A stretch of DNA of 64,000 nucleotides from Gammaproteobacteria bacterium (GTDB lineage Bacteria; Pseudomonadota; Gammaproteobacteria; Pseudomonadales; Azotimanducaceae): positions 310,001 through 374,000 of the forward strand of contig VXNY01000029.1 in the NCBI GenBank assembly GCA_009840305.1. Reading direction: 5' to 3'. Of this stretch, positions 54,854 through 64,000 are shown in pieces. The notes beneath the pieces are model-generated. The model saw only the letters and a program-made list of their open reading frames with translations. It was not told the origin of the DNA and did no database searches. The stretch's first letter is position 1. Every line of letters begins with the position of its first letter. A program made the translations under genes and the position numbers.

Positions 54854-55761
54854 TCAAAAAGTTTTTTAGAAATTGTCGGCCGAAACGTGCTCCGACCCAA
54901 ACCATGCAACTTGTAGATACTCAAACAGCATGGACAAGATTGAGATCTGCGTTGGAAATGGAAGAAACGAAATTTAACGCAGTGAAAACCGAGTTATACG
55001 ACTTGAGTCCCGACTATTGGTTAGCTAAATATTGGGGATTTATGGTACCAAGCTATCTCTTGCTTGAACAAGCAATGAAAGTTCTTATTAAAGAATTAGC
55101 ACCGAAGAAATACGAAAAAGTACAGAGATCCCATAGGTTTAGTGTGCTAAGCCGTGCGTATGACTCATCAAATTTGGATGAATTTTATCAAGACATAATC
55201 CACACCGAACACTTTGAGGGCTTTCCAAAGTCATATATAGAATTTTTCAAGAAACTAGATTCTGACCCCCGAAAAATAAAGTATGTTAAGGGTGTAGGTA
55301 ACGCGTGGAGATATTTTCTTATTCAATACAACATACAAGAACTACCGGTGCCAACTTTGGGTGGAGACAAGAAAATCGAAGGAACTCATCATGTAAGAAT
55401 ATTGCATGAATTAGCGAAAGGATGCCTATACGAAATTGACGGAAAATTAGTGAGATCAAAGGAGCACGACGCACACACAGATCCTATTTATTGTACATTT
55501 GCTCATAGACAATTTTGGGATGCGTGTGAGAAATTAAAAAAATGGATTTTCGATAAGTGTAACTCACCGACTTTTGAACAAGAAAAGAAAATCACCATTT
55601 TCAAAGGGCCTGATTGGAAAAACAGATACTATTATGTCTGGTATGAAAATGGTACATTCCTGCGGTCTGATGATAGTGTTTATGATAATTGGGTAGAGCA
55701 ATTTGGCGCGCTACCGGATCGCGATATTCAACATGAACATGTCAATTTAGATGACCTTTGA
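54850..55761 (+). CDS. Hypothetical protein, A+T-rich, possibly transferred
   Basis: 303 residues, no recognised domain. The N-terminal half is helical (WGFMVPSYLLLEQAMKVLIKEL, which loosely resembles HEPN-type helices). The C-terminal part is rich in Tyr, Trp and charged residues. A-rich codons (AAA, GAA, AAT) are more frequent than in neighbouring genes, which suggests recent transfer. It starts where the truncated DUF4143 frame stops. In this setting a defence or toxin role is conceivable but unproven. Confidence 0.65.
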   Translation: MIKKFFRNCRPKRAPTQTMQLVDTQTAWTRLRSALEMEETKFNAVKTELYDLSPDYWLAKYWGFMVPSYLLLEQAMKVLIKELAPKKYEKVQRSHRFSVLSRAYDSSNLDEFYQDIIHTEHFEGFPKSYIEFFKKLDSDPRKIKYVKGVGNAWRYFLIQYNIQELPVPTLGGDKKIEGTHHVRILHELAKGCLYEIDGKLVRSKEHDAHTDPIYCTFAHRQFWDACEKLKKWIFDKCNSPTFEQEKKITIFKGPDWKNRYYYVWYENGTFLRSDDSVYDNWVEQFGALPDRDIQHEHVNLDDL

Positions 55762-55936
55762 ACGAGCTAACTAGAAAGACTTCACTCTTTTCTAAAAAGA
55801 TAATTTATGTGTTCCTCGGTCAATGAACTCGGGATCTGTCGACTTCATCTGAACGGGTCGGCCCTTCAATCAAAACAAATTTTCACGTTAGGTCTGAATC
55901 GTTCGCTTGAGTATCCCGTGGTATAGATTTTGACAG

Positions 55937-58900
55937 TTAACTAGCTTTAGAAATTTTCGGTAATGCGATTGACTTTAGCTTTCGAACCCATCCCTTCAGT
56001 TGCGTTGGAAGCATGAGCATGGCTGGAGTCACGATAAGGGTTAAAACCGTAGCAAAACTCAATCCAAAGAGAATAGCCTGCGACAAGGGGACCCAGTAGG
56101 CAGATACCGGACCACCGAAGATCCATTGTCTGTTGATGAAGTCGATGGAGTTGTGCGTCGCTAGGGGAAGAATACCGATAATCGTGGTACCTGTAGTAAC
56201 TAGTACTGGTCTAAGTCGTTGCAGGCCCGTGAGAACGATGATCTCTCGGACATCGCGTCCTGGATTATCGCGTACTCCAGCATTAAAGGTATCAATCAGA
56301 ACGATGTTGTTGTTAACCACAATGCCCGCAAGCGTTAACACTCCGATTCCGCTAAGAATCACACTAAACGGTTGATTGGTCAAGGTAAGACCGAGGAATA
56401 CTCCCGCTGTTGACAATACGATCGCGAGCATCGTGAGTATGGGGTGGTAGAAATTGTTGTAGTGCAGAACCAGCAACACGAACATCAATAGAAGGGCGAA
56501 GGAGAACGCTTTCGACAGGTACGCTTCAGACTCTTCTTGCTCTTCGTTCGTACCTCGGAAACGGATATCGACCCGACTGTCAAAGTCCTGCGAATCGATC
56601 CAAGTTTGAATTTCCCTGACCTTCGTGTCGGGAAGTACTCCCGGGACAAGCCCCGATTGAATCATGTGCATGTTGTTCTGATCGCGACGTTGTAGAGCAT
56701 CGGACTTAACTCTTGGTTTACGTTCTACGAAGTGAGAAATAGGAATGCTGCCGCGATTAGTCACTACTTCAAGGTTGTCTAATGCGTCGAGACCTCGATT
56801 GTCAGCTGGAAAACGTACTCGGATGTCTAGAGCATCTTCGGAGTCGTCCGGTCGATATTCACCGAGCTTCACTCCGGTGGTGAGTAGTTGTGCTGTTAGC
56901 CCGACGGTTGTAACATCGGCTCCATATAGTGCGGCGCGAGCACGGTCTACGGAAAGTTCCCACTCGAGAGCGCCTAGTGGTAACGTGTCTTCAAGATCTC
57001 TTAGACCTTCGACCTCGTTCAGCATATAGTCTTTCACTCTTTCCACCACAGGAGTCAGAGCTTCCCGATCTGGTGAAGTGAACTGCAGTGCTATCGGTTT
57101 TCCTGGGGTGAGTGCTCCGGAAATAGGAACAACTTCGATAACAACCCCATTGAAACCAGATACACGATCACGTATTTCCTCTAAGATCTCCGTTCCGGTT
57201 CGTTCACGCTGGTCACTTGGAGTCATCTCAATGTAAAAGATACCAATGACATCAGCGCTTGATCCACCGCTAAACTCAACACGAGTTCCTTCTGCTTGTC
57301 CCAGTCCCGCAGTGGAGATCATGTTGATGTTCCATAGTCCCACCACCTGATTCAACTCGTCTTCAACTTCAGTCACGAGCGAATAGGATTCCTCAGGAGA
57401 TAGATTGCCTTGGGCACGAACAAAGATATTAGCCCATTGCGGGTCGTTCTCGTTGAAGAATATGACACCAAGATTCCTGGAACCATGGATCGAAAAGATC
57501 ACATAGACGACGATCAGTGCAACGATCACCGTACCGGTGGCGTATCGAACCGCGAATGCCAAGACCTTTGCGTACAGCGATTTGAAACCGCGCAGTAGAG
57601 AAAGATCAACGTTCCACATCAATGCTACAGACTCTTTCGCGTCGCGTTTCCCAGGCTTATCTCCCATGAGAAAGTTCCCAAAAGCTGGTGCGAATACCAG
57701 CGCGTAGAGTAGGGCACCAACCATTACCAGAAATACAGTTCGAGGTAGGTAACCTAGGAAAGCACCCGCAGTACCGGGCCAAAAGAGTAGGGGTAGAAAC
57801 ACCGCCAATGTGGTGGAAGTAGAGGCAATAACGGGTCGAGCCATGCGCACGGTAGCCGACGAATACGCCTGCGCGCTCCCGACGCCGTCCGCCATGCGTC
57901 GATCGGCATCCTCCGCAACGACAACCACACCGTCGATGAGCATCCCCAATCCCAAGAGCATGCCAAACATCACCATGAAGTTGAACGATTGTCCTGCAAT
58001 CCAGAGGATGATCAACGCAAACAGGAATGCAATAGGGATCGCAGTCCCTACCAGAACACTACTTCGAAAGCCCATAGTAGCAAGAACGACGATCATGACG
58101 AGCACAAGAGCAGTAACCATGTTTCCTTGGAGCTCGTTCACCAAGCGTTCGGCAAAAGAAGCATAGTTGGAAGAGATAAACATCCCAATGCTTGTTGGGA
58201 TTTCGTCTTGAATATCTGCTACAAATGCTTCTACTTCATGTGCTGTACCGATAAGGAACGCTTCAGGTCGACGATAAACGAACAGAGAAATAGACTGCTC
58301 GCCATTTGCGTGGGAATAGCTCACGCGATCCTTGAACGTTCTGCCTACGGTCGCGATATCACCAAGAGTAATAACTTTATCTTGGTCGGCGAAGACCGGT
58401 ATGTCAATGAGGTCTTCTGGGGTGTCGACAACACTAGGAATGTTGATCGACAAGCTTCCCTGTCCAGATAGGAGAGAACCAGCGGGGATTAAGCGATTGT
58501 TGCGAGCGAGCGTGTTGATTAATTGCTCTGCAGACAGTTGATAGGCGTGCATTTTGGTCGCATCGATGAGGATTTCAAGAAATTCCTCGCGCGCGCCTTG
58601 CATACTGATTCGCTGTACGCTAGGTAGAGCTTCCAGCTGATCCTTAACTCGTACAGCCGTACGGTAAACGGTTTCCTCCGGCGCGCCTCTGCTCACGAGG
58701 TTCACCTGCAGGACGCGGCTGACATGACCTCCCGCTTCGGTGATCACAGGTTCATCCGTCGTGGACGGGAAGTTCTCGCGCGCTCGGTTCACGGCTTCGC
58801 GTAAATCAGATCTGGCAGTATCCATCTTTACGTGAGTAAAGAACTCCACCGAGACAACACCCATATGTTCAGCACCGGTGCTACTCACTTCCTTCACACC

Positions 58901-59131
58901 TTCTACTGCTTTCAGTTCGATCTCCATAGGTGCGATCAAAAGTCGCAACGCATCGTTCGGCGAGACTCCTTCATGAGGTATAGTCACCAAAAAGGTAGGG
59001 ACATCCACCTTGGGTTCGTTTTCGACCGGGATCGTGAGTCGCGCCACAACCCCGAACACGAGAATCGTGAACATCACAAGCAGGGTGGTGCGCGTGTGGC
59101 TTATCGCGAATTCAACGATGCGTTTCATCAT
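55937..59131 (-). CDS. RND efflux permease (HAE1/AcrB-like)
   Basis: 1064 residues, full length for an RND pump with 12 transmembrane helices and two large periplasmic loops. N-terminus MMKRIVEFAISHTRTTLLVMFTILVF and IPVENEPKVDVPTFLVTIPHEGVSPNDA; the intramembrane GMLIDGVVVVAEDADRRM carries the proton-relay acidic residues. It differs from the CusA pump and belongs with the drug/hydrophobe exporters. The adaptor gene lies 41 nt upstream. No outer-membrane factor is encoded with it. Substrate unknown. Confidence 0.9.
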   Translation of the reverse strand: MMKRIVEFAISHTRTTLLVMFTILVFGVVARLTIPVENEPKVDVPTFLVTIPHEGVSPNDALRLLIAPMEIELKAVEGVKEVSSTGAEHMGVVSVEFFTHVKMDTARSDLREAVNRARENFPSTTDEPVITEAGGHVSRVLQVNLVSRGAPEETVYRTAVRVKDQLEALPSVQRISMQGAREEFLEILIDATKMHAYQLSAEQLINTLARNNRLIPAGSLLSGQGSLSINIPSVVDTPEDLIDIPVFADQDKVITLGDIATVGRTFKDRVSYSHANGEQSISLFVYRRPEAFLIGTAHEVEAFVADIQDEIPTSIGMFISSNYASFAERLVNELQGNMVTALVLVMIVVLATMGFRSSVLVGTAIPIAFLFALIILWIAGQSFNFMVMFGMLLGLGMLIDGVVVVAEDADRRMADGVGSAQAYSSATVRMARPVIASTSTTLAVFLPLLFWPGTAGAFLGYLPRTVFLVMVGALLYALVFAPAFGNFLMGDKPGKRDAKESVALMWNVDLSLLRGFKSLYAKVLAFAVRYATGTVIVALIVVYVIFSIHGSRNLGVIFFNENDPQWANIFVRAQGNLSPEESYSLVTEVEDELNQVVGLWNINMISTAGLGQAEGTRVEFSGGSSADVIGIFYIEMTPSDQRERTGTEILEEIRDRVSGFNGVVIEVVPISGALTPGKPIALQFTSPDREALTPVVERVKDYMLNEVEGLRDLEDTLPLGALEWELSVDRARAALYGADVTTVGLTAQLLTTGVKLGEYRPDDSEDALDIRVRFPADNRGLDALDNLEVVTNRGSIPISHFVERKPRVKSDALQRRDQNNMHMIQSGLVPGVLPDTKVREIQTWIDSQDFDSRVDIRFRGTNEEQEESEAYLSKAFSFALLLMFVLLVLHYNNFYHPILTMLAIVLSTAGVFLGLTLTNQPFSVILSGIGVLTLAGIVVNNNIVLIDTFNAGVRDNPGRDVREIIVLTGLQRLRPVLVTTGTTIIGILPLATHNSIDFINRQWIFGGPVSAYWVPLSQAILFGLSFATVLTLIVTPAMLMLPTQLKGWVRKLKSIALPKISKAS

Positions 59132-59172
59132 GAACTACTGCTGGTCTCGATCCAAAACGGGGGAGTCCCGAG

Positions 59173-60261
59173 TTAGTCGCGAAGTTCTACGGACACTCGT
59201 TCCCCAGCTACCACTAAACCCTGTCCTACAGTAATAATCGTAGTAACTGAAGGTAATCCAGAAACCCACACACCATCCGAGTCTTCTCTGACGATGTCGA
59301 TTTCGTGGAATGCAACTGTGTCGTCGCCATCTACAGTCTTTATTCCCAATCGCCCCTGTTCATTCATCGCCATCACCGAAGCGGGGATCTTGTGCGCCAT
59401 GTGAGGAGTTGTCGGTAAGTTAATCGTTGCGCTCAAGCCAGAACTGATCGTGTAGTCTTCATTGGGTAGTTCGATCTCAATACGAAACGTTCGCGTGCTC
59501 AGGTCTCCCTTCCGACTCACGAAAGACAGTGTTCCGGTGCGCGTGGCGCCATTAGGTAGGAGGATTTCTGCTTCCTGACCGAGATTGAGTTGGTGCACGT
59601 GCTCTTCGGAAACATATGCTTGGACATACACCGGGTCCAGTACCAAGATGGTTGCGCAGGGATTACCAGTTTCAATGTAGTCTCCGACATTAACATGGAC
59701 TTGGTCGACGATGCCATCTATAGGAGCTTTGATCTTGGTGTGTTGTAGTTCCAGTTCTGCAGCAAGTAATCGTTGTTGGGCGGCACTGAGCTGGGATTTC
59801 TTTCGCGCGCTGTTCAAGCGTTGGTCAAAGCCGTCCTCAATCAGCGTGAGGGTGCTTTCGTACTCCTTCTCTAGAACGTCGACGGCATCTTTCGCAGCTT
59901 CTACTTGAGCAACTCGATCCAAGATGTCTAGTTCGCACAAGACATCGCCGGCTTTCACCTTATCGCCGATATCCACGTATCGATTAAAAATCTGACCACG
60001 GGTGAGGGCAGGGACGGTGGATTGATTGCGATCTACGATACGACCATAGAGAACGATGAGTTCGAATTGTTCGGATGCTGTGCTTCGTCTGCCGCGCACT
60101 GACATTGGGTCGCGAGCGGCGATCGTCTCGTCAAGCGCTTCTTTCGCTTCAGCAATGGAGGATGGAGTCTCGATTGGGGTTTTGGTCAGAATTCCCGACA
60201 ACAGCCAGGAGACGACCAATACTACGACAACAGTTACGATCAGGATTCTGGATTTTGTCAA
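59173..60261 (-). CDS. HlyD/AcrA-type periplasmic adaptor
   Basis: 362 residues. Signal anchor ILIVTVVVVLVVSWLLSG, a first lipoyl half (RGQIFNRYVDIGDKVKAGDVLCELD), a coiled-coil hairpin (AAKDAVDVLEKEYESTL...ELELQHTKIKAPIDGIV), the second lipoyl half and a beta-barrel. TTG start at 60261. First gene of the pump operon; it couples the permease to an outer-membrane channel. Confidence 0.87.
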   Translation of the reverse strand: MTKSRILIVTVVVVLVVSWLLSGILTKTPIETPSSIAEAKEALDETIAARDPMSVRGRRSTASEQFELIVLYGRIVDRNQSTVPALTRGQIFNRYVDIGDKVKAGDVLCELDILDRVAQVEAAKDAVDVLEKEYESTLTLIEDGFDQRLNSARKKSQLSAAQQRLLAAELELQHTKIKAPIDGIVDQVHVNVGDYIETGNPCATILVLDPVYVQAYVSEEHVHQLNLGQEAEILLPNGATRTGTLSFVSRKGDLSTRTFRIEIELPNEDYTISSGLSATINLPTTPHMAHKIPASVMAMNEQGRLGIKTVDGDDTVAFHEIDIVREDSDGVWVSGLPSVTTIITVGQGLVVAGERVSVELRD

Positions 60262-61021
60262 AACAAGACCTCGCTACTCTCCTCGGGATGGTCGGTTCTA
60301 ATTTGACCTTTTATGTACGACCGTTAGTTCGTACTCTAGTAGATACACACACCGTCGATGTTTTGGGTCGTTTCAATTATATGTTAGCAATCAAAGGACT
60401 ACTTCCATCTACGTGCTTCAATATTCAGTACCACAAAACACTCTCTGATGTGCGTTTTTTTGAACTAGTAGCGGAAAGTTCTATCCGTTTCAGTGAATTG
60501 GACTGATGAAACACTTTCGATTTGATTATGGGTTCAATTTAATATCGCGTGATTTACGTAGCTAGTATTTTGTATTTCGTTCATTGAAGGAGGGAAGACG
60601 CGGCGGCGACACTGTGATTGTAAATGTAACTAATTGAGGCATACGGGATCTTGTGGCGGAAGAAATTTTTGCGACCTACTCATAAAGGAAATCGCCCCAA
60701 CGGTCATAGTACTCTCTAACATAGGAATCAATGAAATTCAATGATTGAGATTTCCTTGCTATCTCGATTTACAGTGTGTGCGATGGTGTTGCTCTAGCAT
60801 ATAGGTTCGGTAATTAGAGACTCGAGACCGGTTGTAGACGCGAGATGATGGACAGGTTCTTGATGAGTCTGGATAATGACAGAGTTTTGGAAAGATTGTT
60901 CGGTAGAAAACAAGAACCGATACAACTGGGAATCGGCTTGTCGATTCCTATGAGCAACATTGAAGTATTTTGAACAAATGTGCAACCACTCTTACATCGA
61001 CCAAGAGACCAACAACTGAAG
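60262..61021. other. Long intergenic region, nothing recognised
   Basis: About 760 bp upstream of the pump operon and the next + strand gene. Open frames here are short, overlap in several frames and lack ribosome-binding sites. No repeat, RNA gene or clear promoter seen. Confidence 0.4.
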
Positions 61022-61690
61022 ATGGCTAAAGAATATTTGAAATCTAGCTATAGATGGCAGCTTAGAGTCATGGCTGGGATAAACACCACTCTATTCTGGT
61101 TGTGCATTGTGTCGAAAACGGACATCTCTACAGTTGCTGCTTTCTTGTCCTCTTTTTCGCCCAAGGACGGATTCATCGGCATAGTGTCGCCGATCATTTG
61201 CTTCGTGCTCGACGGACTTTTGTCGGCTGAAATGAAAGCACGGATAATTTATTGGCGTTGGCAAAATCCTCTCCCTGGTAGCTTTGCTTTCTCCTATCAT
61301 CTTCCACGAGAACATCGGGCAGACCCTGATCGGCTCGCTAGAACGTGGGGGAAATTTCCTGCTGATCCTGTTCAACAGAACCGACTTTGGTACAAAATCT
61401 ACAATAGTGTCGACTCTGACATCCGAGTTCAAGAAGCTCACCGGGTGTCGCTTTACTCTCGTGACCTAACAGGTTTCGCCGGTCTATTTCTTGTCATCTT
61501 TGGGTTTTCCACGATCATCATAGATGCTCGTAGTTCCATAAGCTACTTATTTATACTTTTTCTAATCATCCAGTACTTCGTGATGATGTCAGCTGCCCGT
61601 AGATACGGCGTTCGATTCGTACGAACCGCACTCTCGGTCGCTTCTCTACGCGAAAAGTCGCCAGTTGGATCGAGTTCTCAACCAAGCTAG
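61022..61690 (+). CDS. Four-helix membrane protein of unknown function
   Basis: 222 residues from ATG 61022 (an in-frame GTG at 60980 would add 14). Two N-terminal hydrophobic segments (ITTLFWLCIVSK-like, then GIVSPIICFVLDGLL), a soluble loop of about 90 residues rich in Arg/Trp (WRWQNPLP, REHRADPDRLARTWGKFP), and two C-terminal segments (FAGLFLVIFGFSTIIID; YLFILFLIIQYFVMM). The layout resembles the small transmembrane effectors of some anti-phage systems, but there is no motif to prove it. Convergent with the ComEC-like gene. Confidence 0.65.
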   Translation: MAKEYLKSSYRWQLRVMAGINTTLFWLCIVSKTDISTVAAFLSSFSPKDGFIGIVSPIICFVLDGLLSAEMKARIIYWRWQNPLPGSFAFSYHLPREHRADPDRLARTWGKFPADPVQQNRLWYKIYNSVDSDIRVQEAHRVSLYSRDLTGFAGLFLVIFGFSTIIIDARSSISYLFILFLIIQYFVMMSAARRYGVRFVRTALSVASLREKSPVGSSSQPS

Positions 61691-61971
61691 AACGTGGATT
61701 ACTTGAATCCAAAACGCTTGTTCATGTAGTCCCCATATCAATCTGTATTACTGTGAAGTCTATCCATGTATCAATCGATTTTCTTAGTCTACGCGCTCTA
61801 AATTCGATTGATCAGTCAATCCATCACTGGACTCATTAGGTTCGTCCGTCATTGTCATACTTCTCAACAATGTTCCTCAATCTGTGAATTACCGTGACGC
61901 AGGGATTGCCCCGCGAGGTGGTAATCGATCAAACTGATACGTACCTCCAGCTGTATTGTGTTTCTCAATCG

Positions 61972-63021
61972 TCAATCTTCCTGATCCGTCGGATACTCCA
62001 AGGGAATACTTGGGTACCAACCTGCTCGTTCTGGCGCGTTATTGGTATACAAACGTAGTGTCCCATTTGTTTGGACGACGCGTCGCCCGCGATGAATCAT
62101 TGCTCGAATTACAGCTTTTTTGGGATGGTCTTTATCTTTCCTGTTTGCAGAAATGATTGCATTCAATTTAGGTCGTTCAATTTGACGAGGGAGCATCTCT
62201 CCAAGCCATGTGTTCAATATACCAGAAGATAGATTTCTTCGTGAGCCATGATGCGGAACATGGAACCAATCTAATTCGGCCGTGGAAATGTTCAGGCGAG
62301 TTGCCACCTGATGTGCTTCGGTTAGAGCTTTCACTCCTGCGTCTCCCGTTAGTAGTACTTTCTTATTGCAGACATGAGCAAATTGTACTATGCTGGTTTC
62401 ATTTTCTTCGTTTGTTCCGACGGAGTCACCTTTGAGATTCTCCTCACCCCATTCAGCACTAGACTCAGATTTCGCAAACCTTGCTGTAGTCTTACCCACG
62501 GGCGCGGGAGTCTTCTCAGACTGAACAATTAGATCGAGATACGCAGACTTCGATGGTGCCAAAACTGTAAACACACCGATATTGTTACCAGCAAATGTAT
62601 CTTTAATTTCAATACCTCTCTGATGTGCGATCTCCTCCAATTCTGAAACGTGCGGAAAAGCTCTTTTCAGACGGGCAACGAGACGTTCTCGATCTTGAAA
62701 GTTTTTGAATTTGGGCATCAATTCATCGACATGTTCCCACGGGCGATTCATACGTAGACAACCGACGTTGAAGTGTCTCAGTACGGCCTTTAATCCGGAA
62801 GCATGATCTGTATCTGAATGTGTTAGTACTACAAAATTGATGGAGTATGGAACGTCATAGTAGTTTCGGATATGCTCCACCAATTTAGTTCCATCTTCTT
62901 TGTATCCACCATCCACTACGTAAATCCAATCCACGTTCTTGTGCCGGTGTCGGATCGCGATTGCATCTCCACTACCTGTGTCCCCACATTCAATAAAGTC
63001 GATCTCTATAAAGTCAGGCAA
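61972..63021 (-). CDS. ComEC-like metallo-beta-lactamase-fold hydrolase
   Basis: 349 residues. Metal motif THSDTDHASGL (HxDxDH), then LLTGDAG and VPHHGSRRN, in the order of the soluble MBL domain of ComEC/Rec2. No transmembrane helices, so it is a stand-alone hydrolase, possibly a nuclease or phosphodiesterase. TTG start at 63021 with AAGGAG about 10 nt upstream. Such stand-alone proteins are often found in accessory or defence regions. The convergent membrane protein at 61022 may be a functional neighbour, which is inference. Confidence 0.85.
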   Translation of the reverse strand: MPDFIEIDFIECGDTGSGDAIAIRHRHKNVDWIYVVDGGYKEDGTKLVEHIRNYYDVPYSINFVVLTHSDTDHASGLKAVLRHFNVGCLRMNRPWEHVDELMPKFKNFQDRERLVARLKRAFPHVSELEEIAHQRGIEIKDTFAGNNIGVFTVLAPSKSAYLDLIVQSEKTPAPVGKTTARFAKSESSAEWGEENLKGDSVGTNEENETSIVQFAHVCNKKVLLTGDAGVKALTEAHQVATRLNISTAELDWFHVPHHGSRRNLSSGILNTWLGEMLPRQIERPKLNAIISANRKDKDHPKKAVIRAMIHRGRRVVQTNGTLRLYTNNAPERAGWYPSIPLEYPTDQED

Positions 63022-63361
63022 GGGATGCTTGCTCCTTGTTGTAATTGATTCGATTGAACTATGCTGAGAATTCCGTATCCGTTTGTGTTTGTCGTCCCGT
63101 CATTCTCATTTAAGAACAAAAGCAAGTGAAATAGGAGAGTCTGCCAAACAAAACTGTAGCTAAACAATGCACTTATCATATACATATATATAATATTATT
63201 TTCGATTGGATCATTTGATTCACGCCTGGTGCAGTATTTACATTTTGCTGTTCAGAGTCTGTTTCACATTGGTCTAGGGAATGGATGTGTAATCGATAAC
63301 TACCGCTACTTGTTCTGTCGATTGATTTAACAAAAACTCTTTTTCACTCTATGCTGTAGGC
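63022..63361. other. A+T-rich intergenic region
   Basis: About 340 bp upstream of the ComEC-like gene, with an A+T-rich stretch (63170-63210) that may include its promoter. No coding frame or repeat seen. Confidence 0.35.
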
Positions 63362-63592
63362 TTAAAAATTTCGTTCTACACGGGCTATCTTCTCTCGTGC
63401 GGTCCATTTTGGTGTGCTCAGACTTGCATCCAATCCCAAGAGAGAGCCAAAATGGGCACCAAGAGAGTGTTGAGAGACATAGGAACAACGTGAGCATCGT
63501 ACCACTACAACATCAATCCGCCACAAACCCTTCCAAGTTCCGTAGTACAAAGGCGAAGAATCAATCCTGACGTTGTAAATCGTCGAAACCAT
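63362..63592 (-). CDS. Possible small protein with CxxC motif
   Basis: 76 residues from an ATG. VRCSRCSYVSQHSLGAHFGSLLG looks like half a zinc ribbon. There is no strong ribosome-binding site. The region also contains the inverted repeat CCATTTTGG / CCAAAATGG (about 63403 and 63449). Real gene or chance frame cannot be decided from the sequence. Confidence 0.35.
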   Translation of the reverse strand: MVSTIYNVRIDSSPLYYGTWKGLWRIDVVVVRCSRCSYVSQHSLGAHFGSLLGLDASLSTPKWTAREKIARVERNF

Positions 63593-63644
63593 AATAAATT
63601 TTTGTAGCTTCGTCTGTACGTATTGTATATAACAATTGTATTAA

Positions 63645-63674
63645 TTGCACATTTTAGTTAAAACAGTGTATAAT
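63645..63674 (+). promoter_or_regulatory. Sigma-70-type promoter
   Basis: TTGCAC (63645-63650) and TATAAT (63669-63674) with 18-bp spacing, 43 bp upstream of the small gene at 63717. Confidence 0.6.
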
Positions 63675-63716
63675 TGAATTTGAAATGCAACAAAGATTAC
63701 CCAGAGAGGAGTCCTG

Positions 63717-63890
63717 ATGTCAAGAAAACCAACAATTCAAGAATTGGAACAGATTCTGGAGTCCGAAGAGGATACCCCAATCAAGATACTCCCAAATGGC
63801 GAGATTCGAGCTGATGGGGCTAGCGATCGCGAAGATACGGGTACCAAGAAGCCGTTAACTTTGAGAGAGGACCTCGGTGGAGAATACTAA
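63717..63890 (+). CDS. Small conserved-looking acidic protein
   Basis: 57 residues with AGAGAGGAG just upstream of the ATG. The sequence has a helical N-terminus (TIQELEQILESEED), a short strand motif (IKILPNGEIR) and an end block (KPLTLREDLGGEY), a pattern like small accessory proteins that precede a larger partner. Function unknown. It is followed by another coding frame, probably the same operon. Confidence 0.7.
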   Translation: MSRKPTIQELEQILESEEDTPIKILPNGEIRADGASDREDTGTKKPLTLREDLGGEY

Positions 63891-63898
63891 AAGAGAGG

Positions 63899-64000
63899 GT
63901 GGCTAGGGTGAATTTAGCAAGAATTCAAGACGAAATTGCAACTGCACGACAACACTTCGATTTTGTCGAGGGTCATTCCACCACTAGCGGGGGCGTGATG
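63899..64000 (+). CDS. 5' end of a gene cut by the window edge
   Basis: GTG starts at 63899 or 63908, in the same frame, 8 or 17 nt after the small gene's stop. At most 34 codons visible, including ARIQDEIATARQHFDFVEGH. Not recognisable; probably translated together with the small protein. Confidence 0.55.
   Translation, partial: MARVNLARIQDEIATARQHFDFVEGHSTTSGGVM

Noticed and set aside
56133-58541. Open frames antisense to the RND permease
   Set aside because: Shadow frames opposite a full-length conserved gene.
60075-60506. 143-codon + strand frame overlapping the adaptor gene
   Set aside because: The first half is antisense to the conserved adaptor; the rest has no motif or ribosome-binding site.
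1-64000. CRISPR arrays, tRNA or rRNA genes
   Set aside because: No regularly spaced direct repeats and no tRNA- or rRNA-like segments were found by reading both strands; small RNAs could still be missed.

Overview
The window is chromosomal DNA of a Gram-negative, probably gammaproteobacterial organism of moderate GC content. The Gram-negative call rests on an outer-membrane efflux factor, a TonB-receptor remnant, lipoproteins and two RND pumps. No squalene synthase, rRNA, tRNA or CRISPR array is visible. The centrepiece (about 37.4-51.0 kb) is a bacterial sterol biosynthesis locus: a five-gene + strand operon (C4-demethylation pair SdmB/SdmA, an ERG4/ERG24-type reductase, CYP51, and one 1161-residue protein that joins a squalene monooxygenase to an oxidosqualene cyclase). 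It is bracketed by two divergent sterol C24-methyltransferase genes, an alpha/beta hydrolase, and a P450 fused to an N-terminal GPP34-like domain. Together these would convert squalene to a 14-demethylated, C4-demethylated, side-chain-alkylated sterol.

Left part: the 3' end of a sensor histidine kinase and a convergent STAS protein (1-1.2 kb). Next is a tightly overlapping fdsG-fdsB-fdsA-fdhD-mobA operon for NAD-dependent, molybdenum-containing formate dehydrogenase (1.4-7.7 kb, - strand). A tandem pair of periplasmic two-unit M16 metallopeptidases follows (7.9-14.0 kb); leader, coding region and terminator were all duplicated. Then come a Fic-domain AMP transferase behind a double palindromic operator, a gamma-glutamyltransferase, an exported protein of unknown function, a DUF4143 ATPase, two membrane-anchored helical-repeat paralogues, and a CusCBA-type copper/silver efflux operon (23.7-29.6 kb).

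Middle: an expanded array (30-37 kb) interleaves three paralogous exported proteins carrying a C-terminal C-x-C motif with two TlpA-like thioredoxin-fold lipoproteins. One lipoprotein gene is interrupted by an in-frame TAA and the other has a diverged active site.

Right part: after the sterol locus lies an accessory stretch (51-56 kb) with a third helical-repeat paralogue, a TonB-receptor fragment cut at a short repeat that looks like a transposon end, a DUF4143 ATPase, a DUF1902 protein, a deleted second DUF4143 copy that kept the start-site palindrome, and an A+T-rich gene of unknown function. A second RND pump with its adaptor follows (55.9-60.3 kb). Then come a membrane protein convergent with a ComEC-like metallo-beta-lactamase-fold protein, and finally a small conserved-looking protein and the start of another gene at the right edge.
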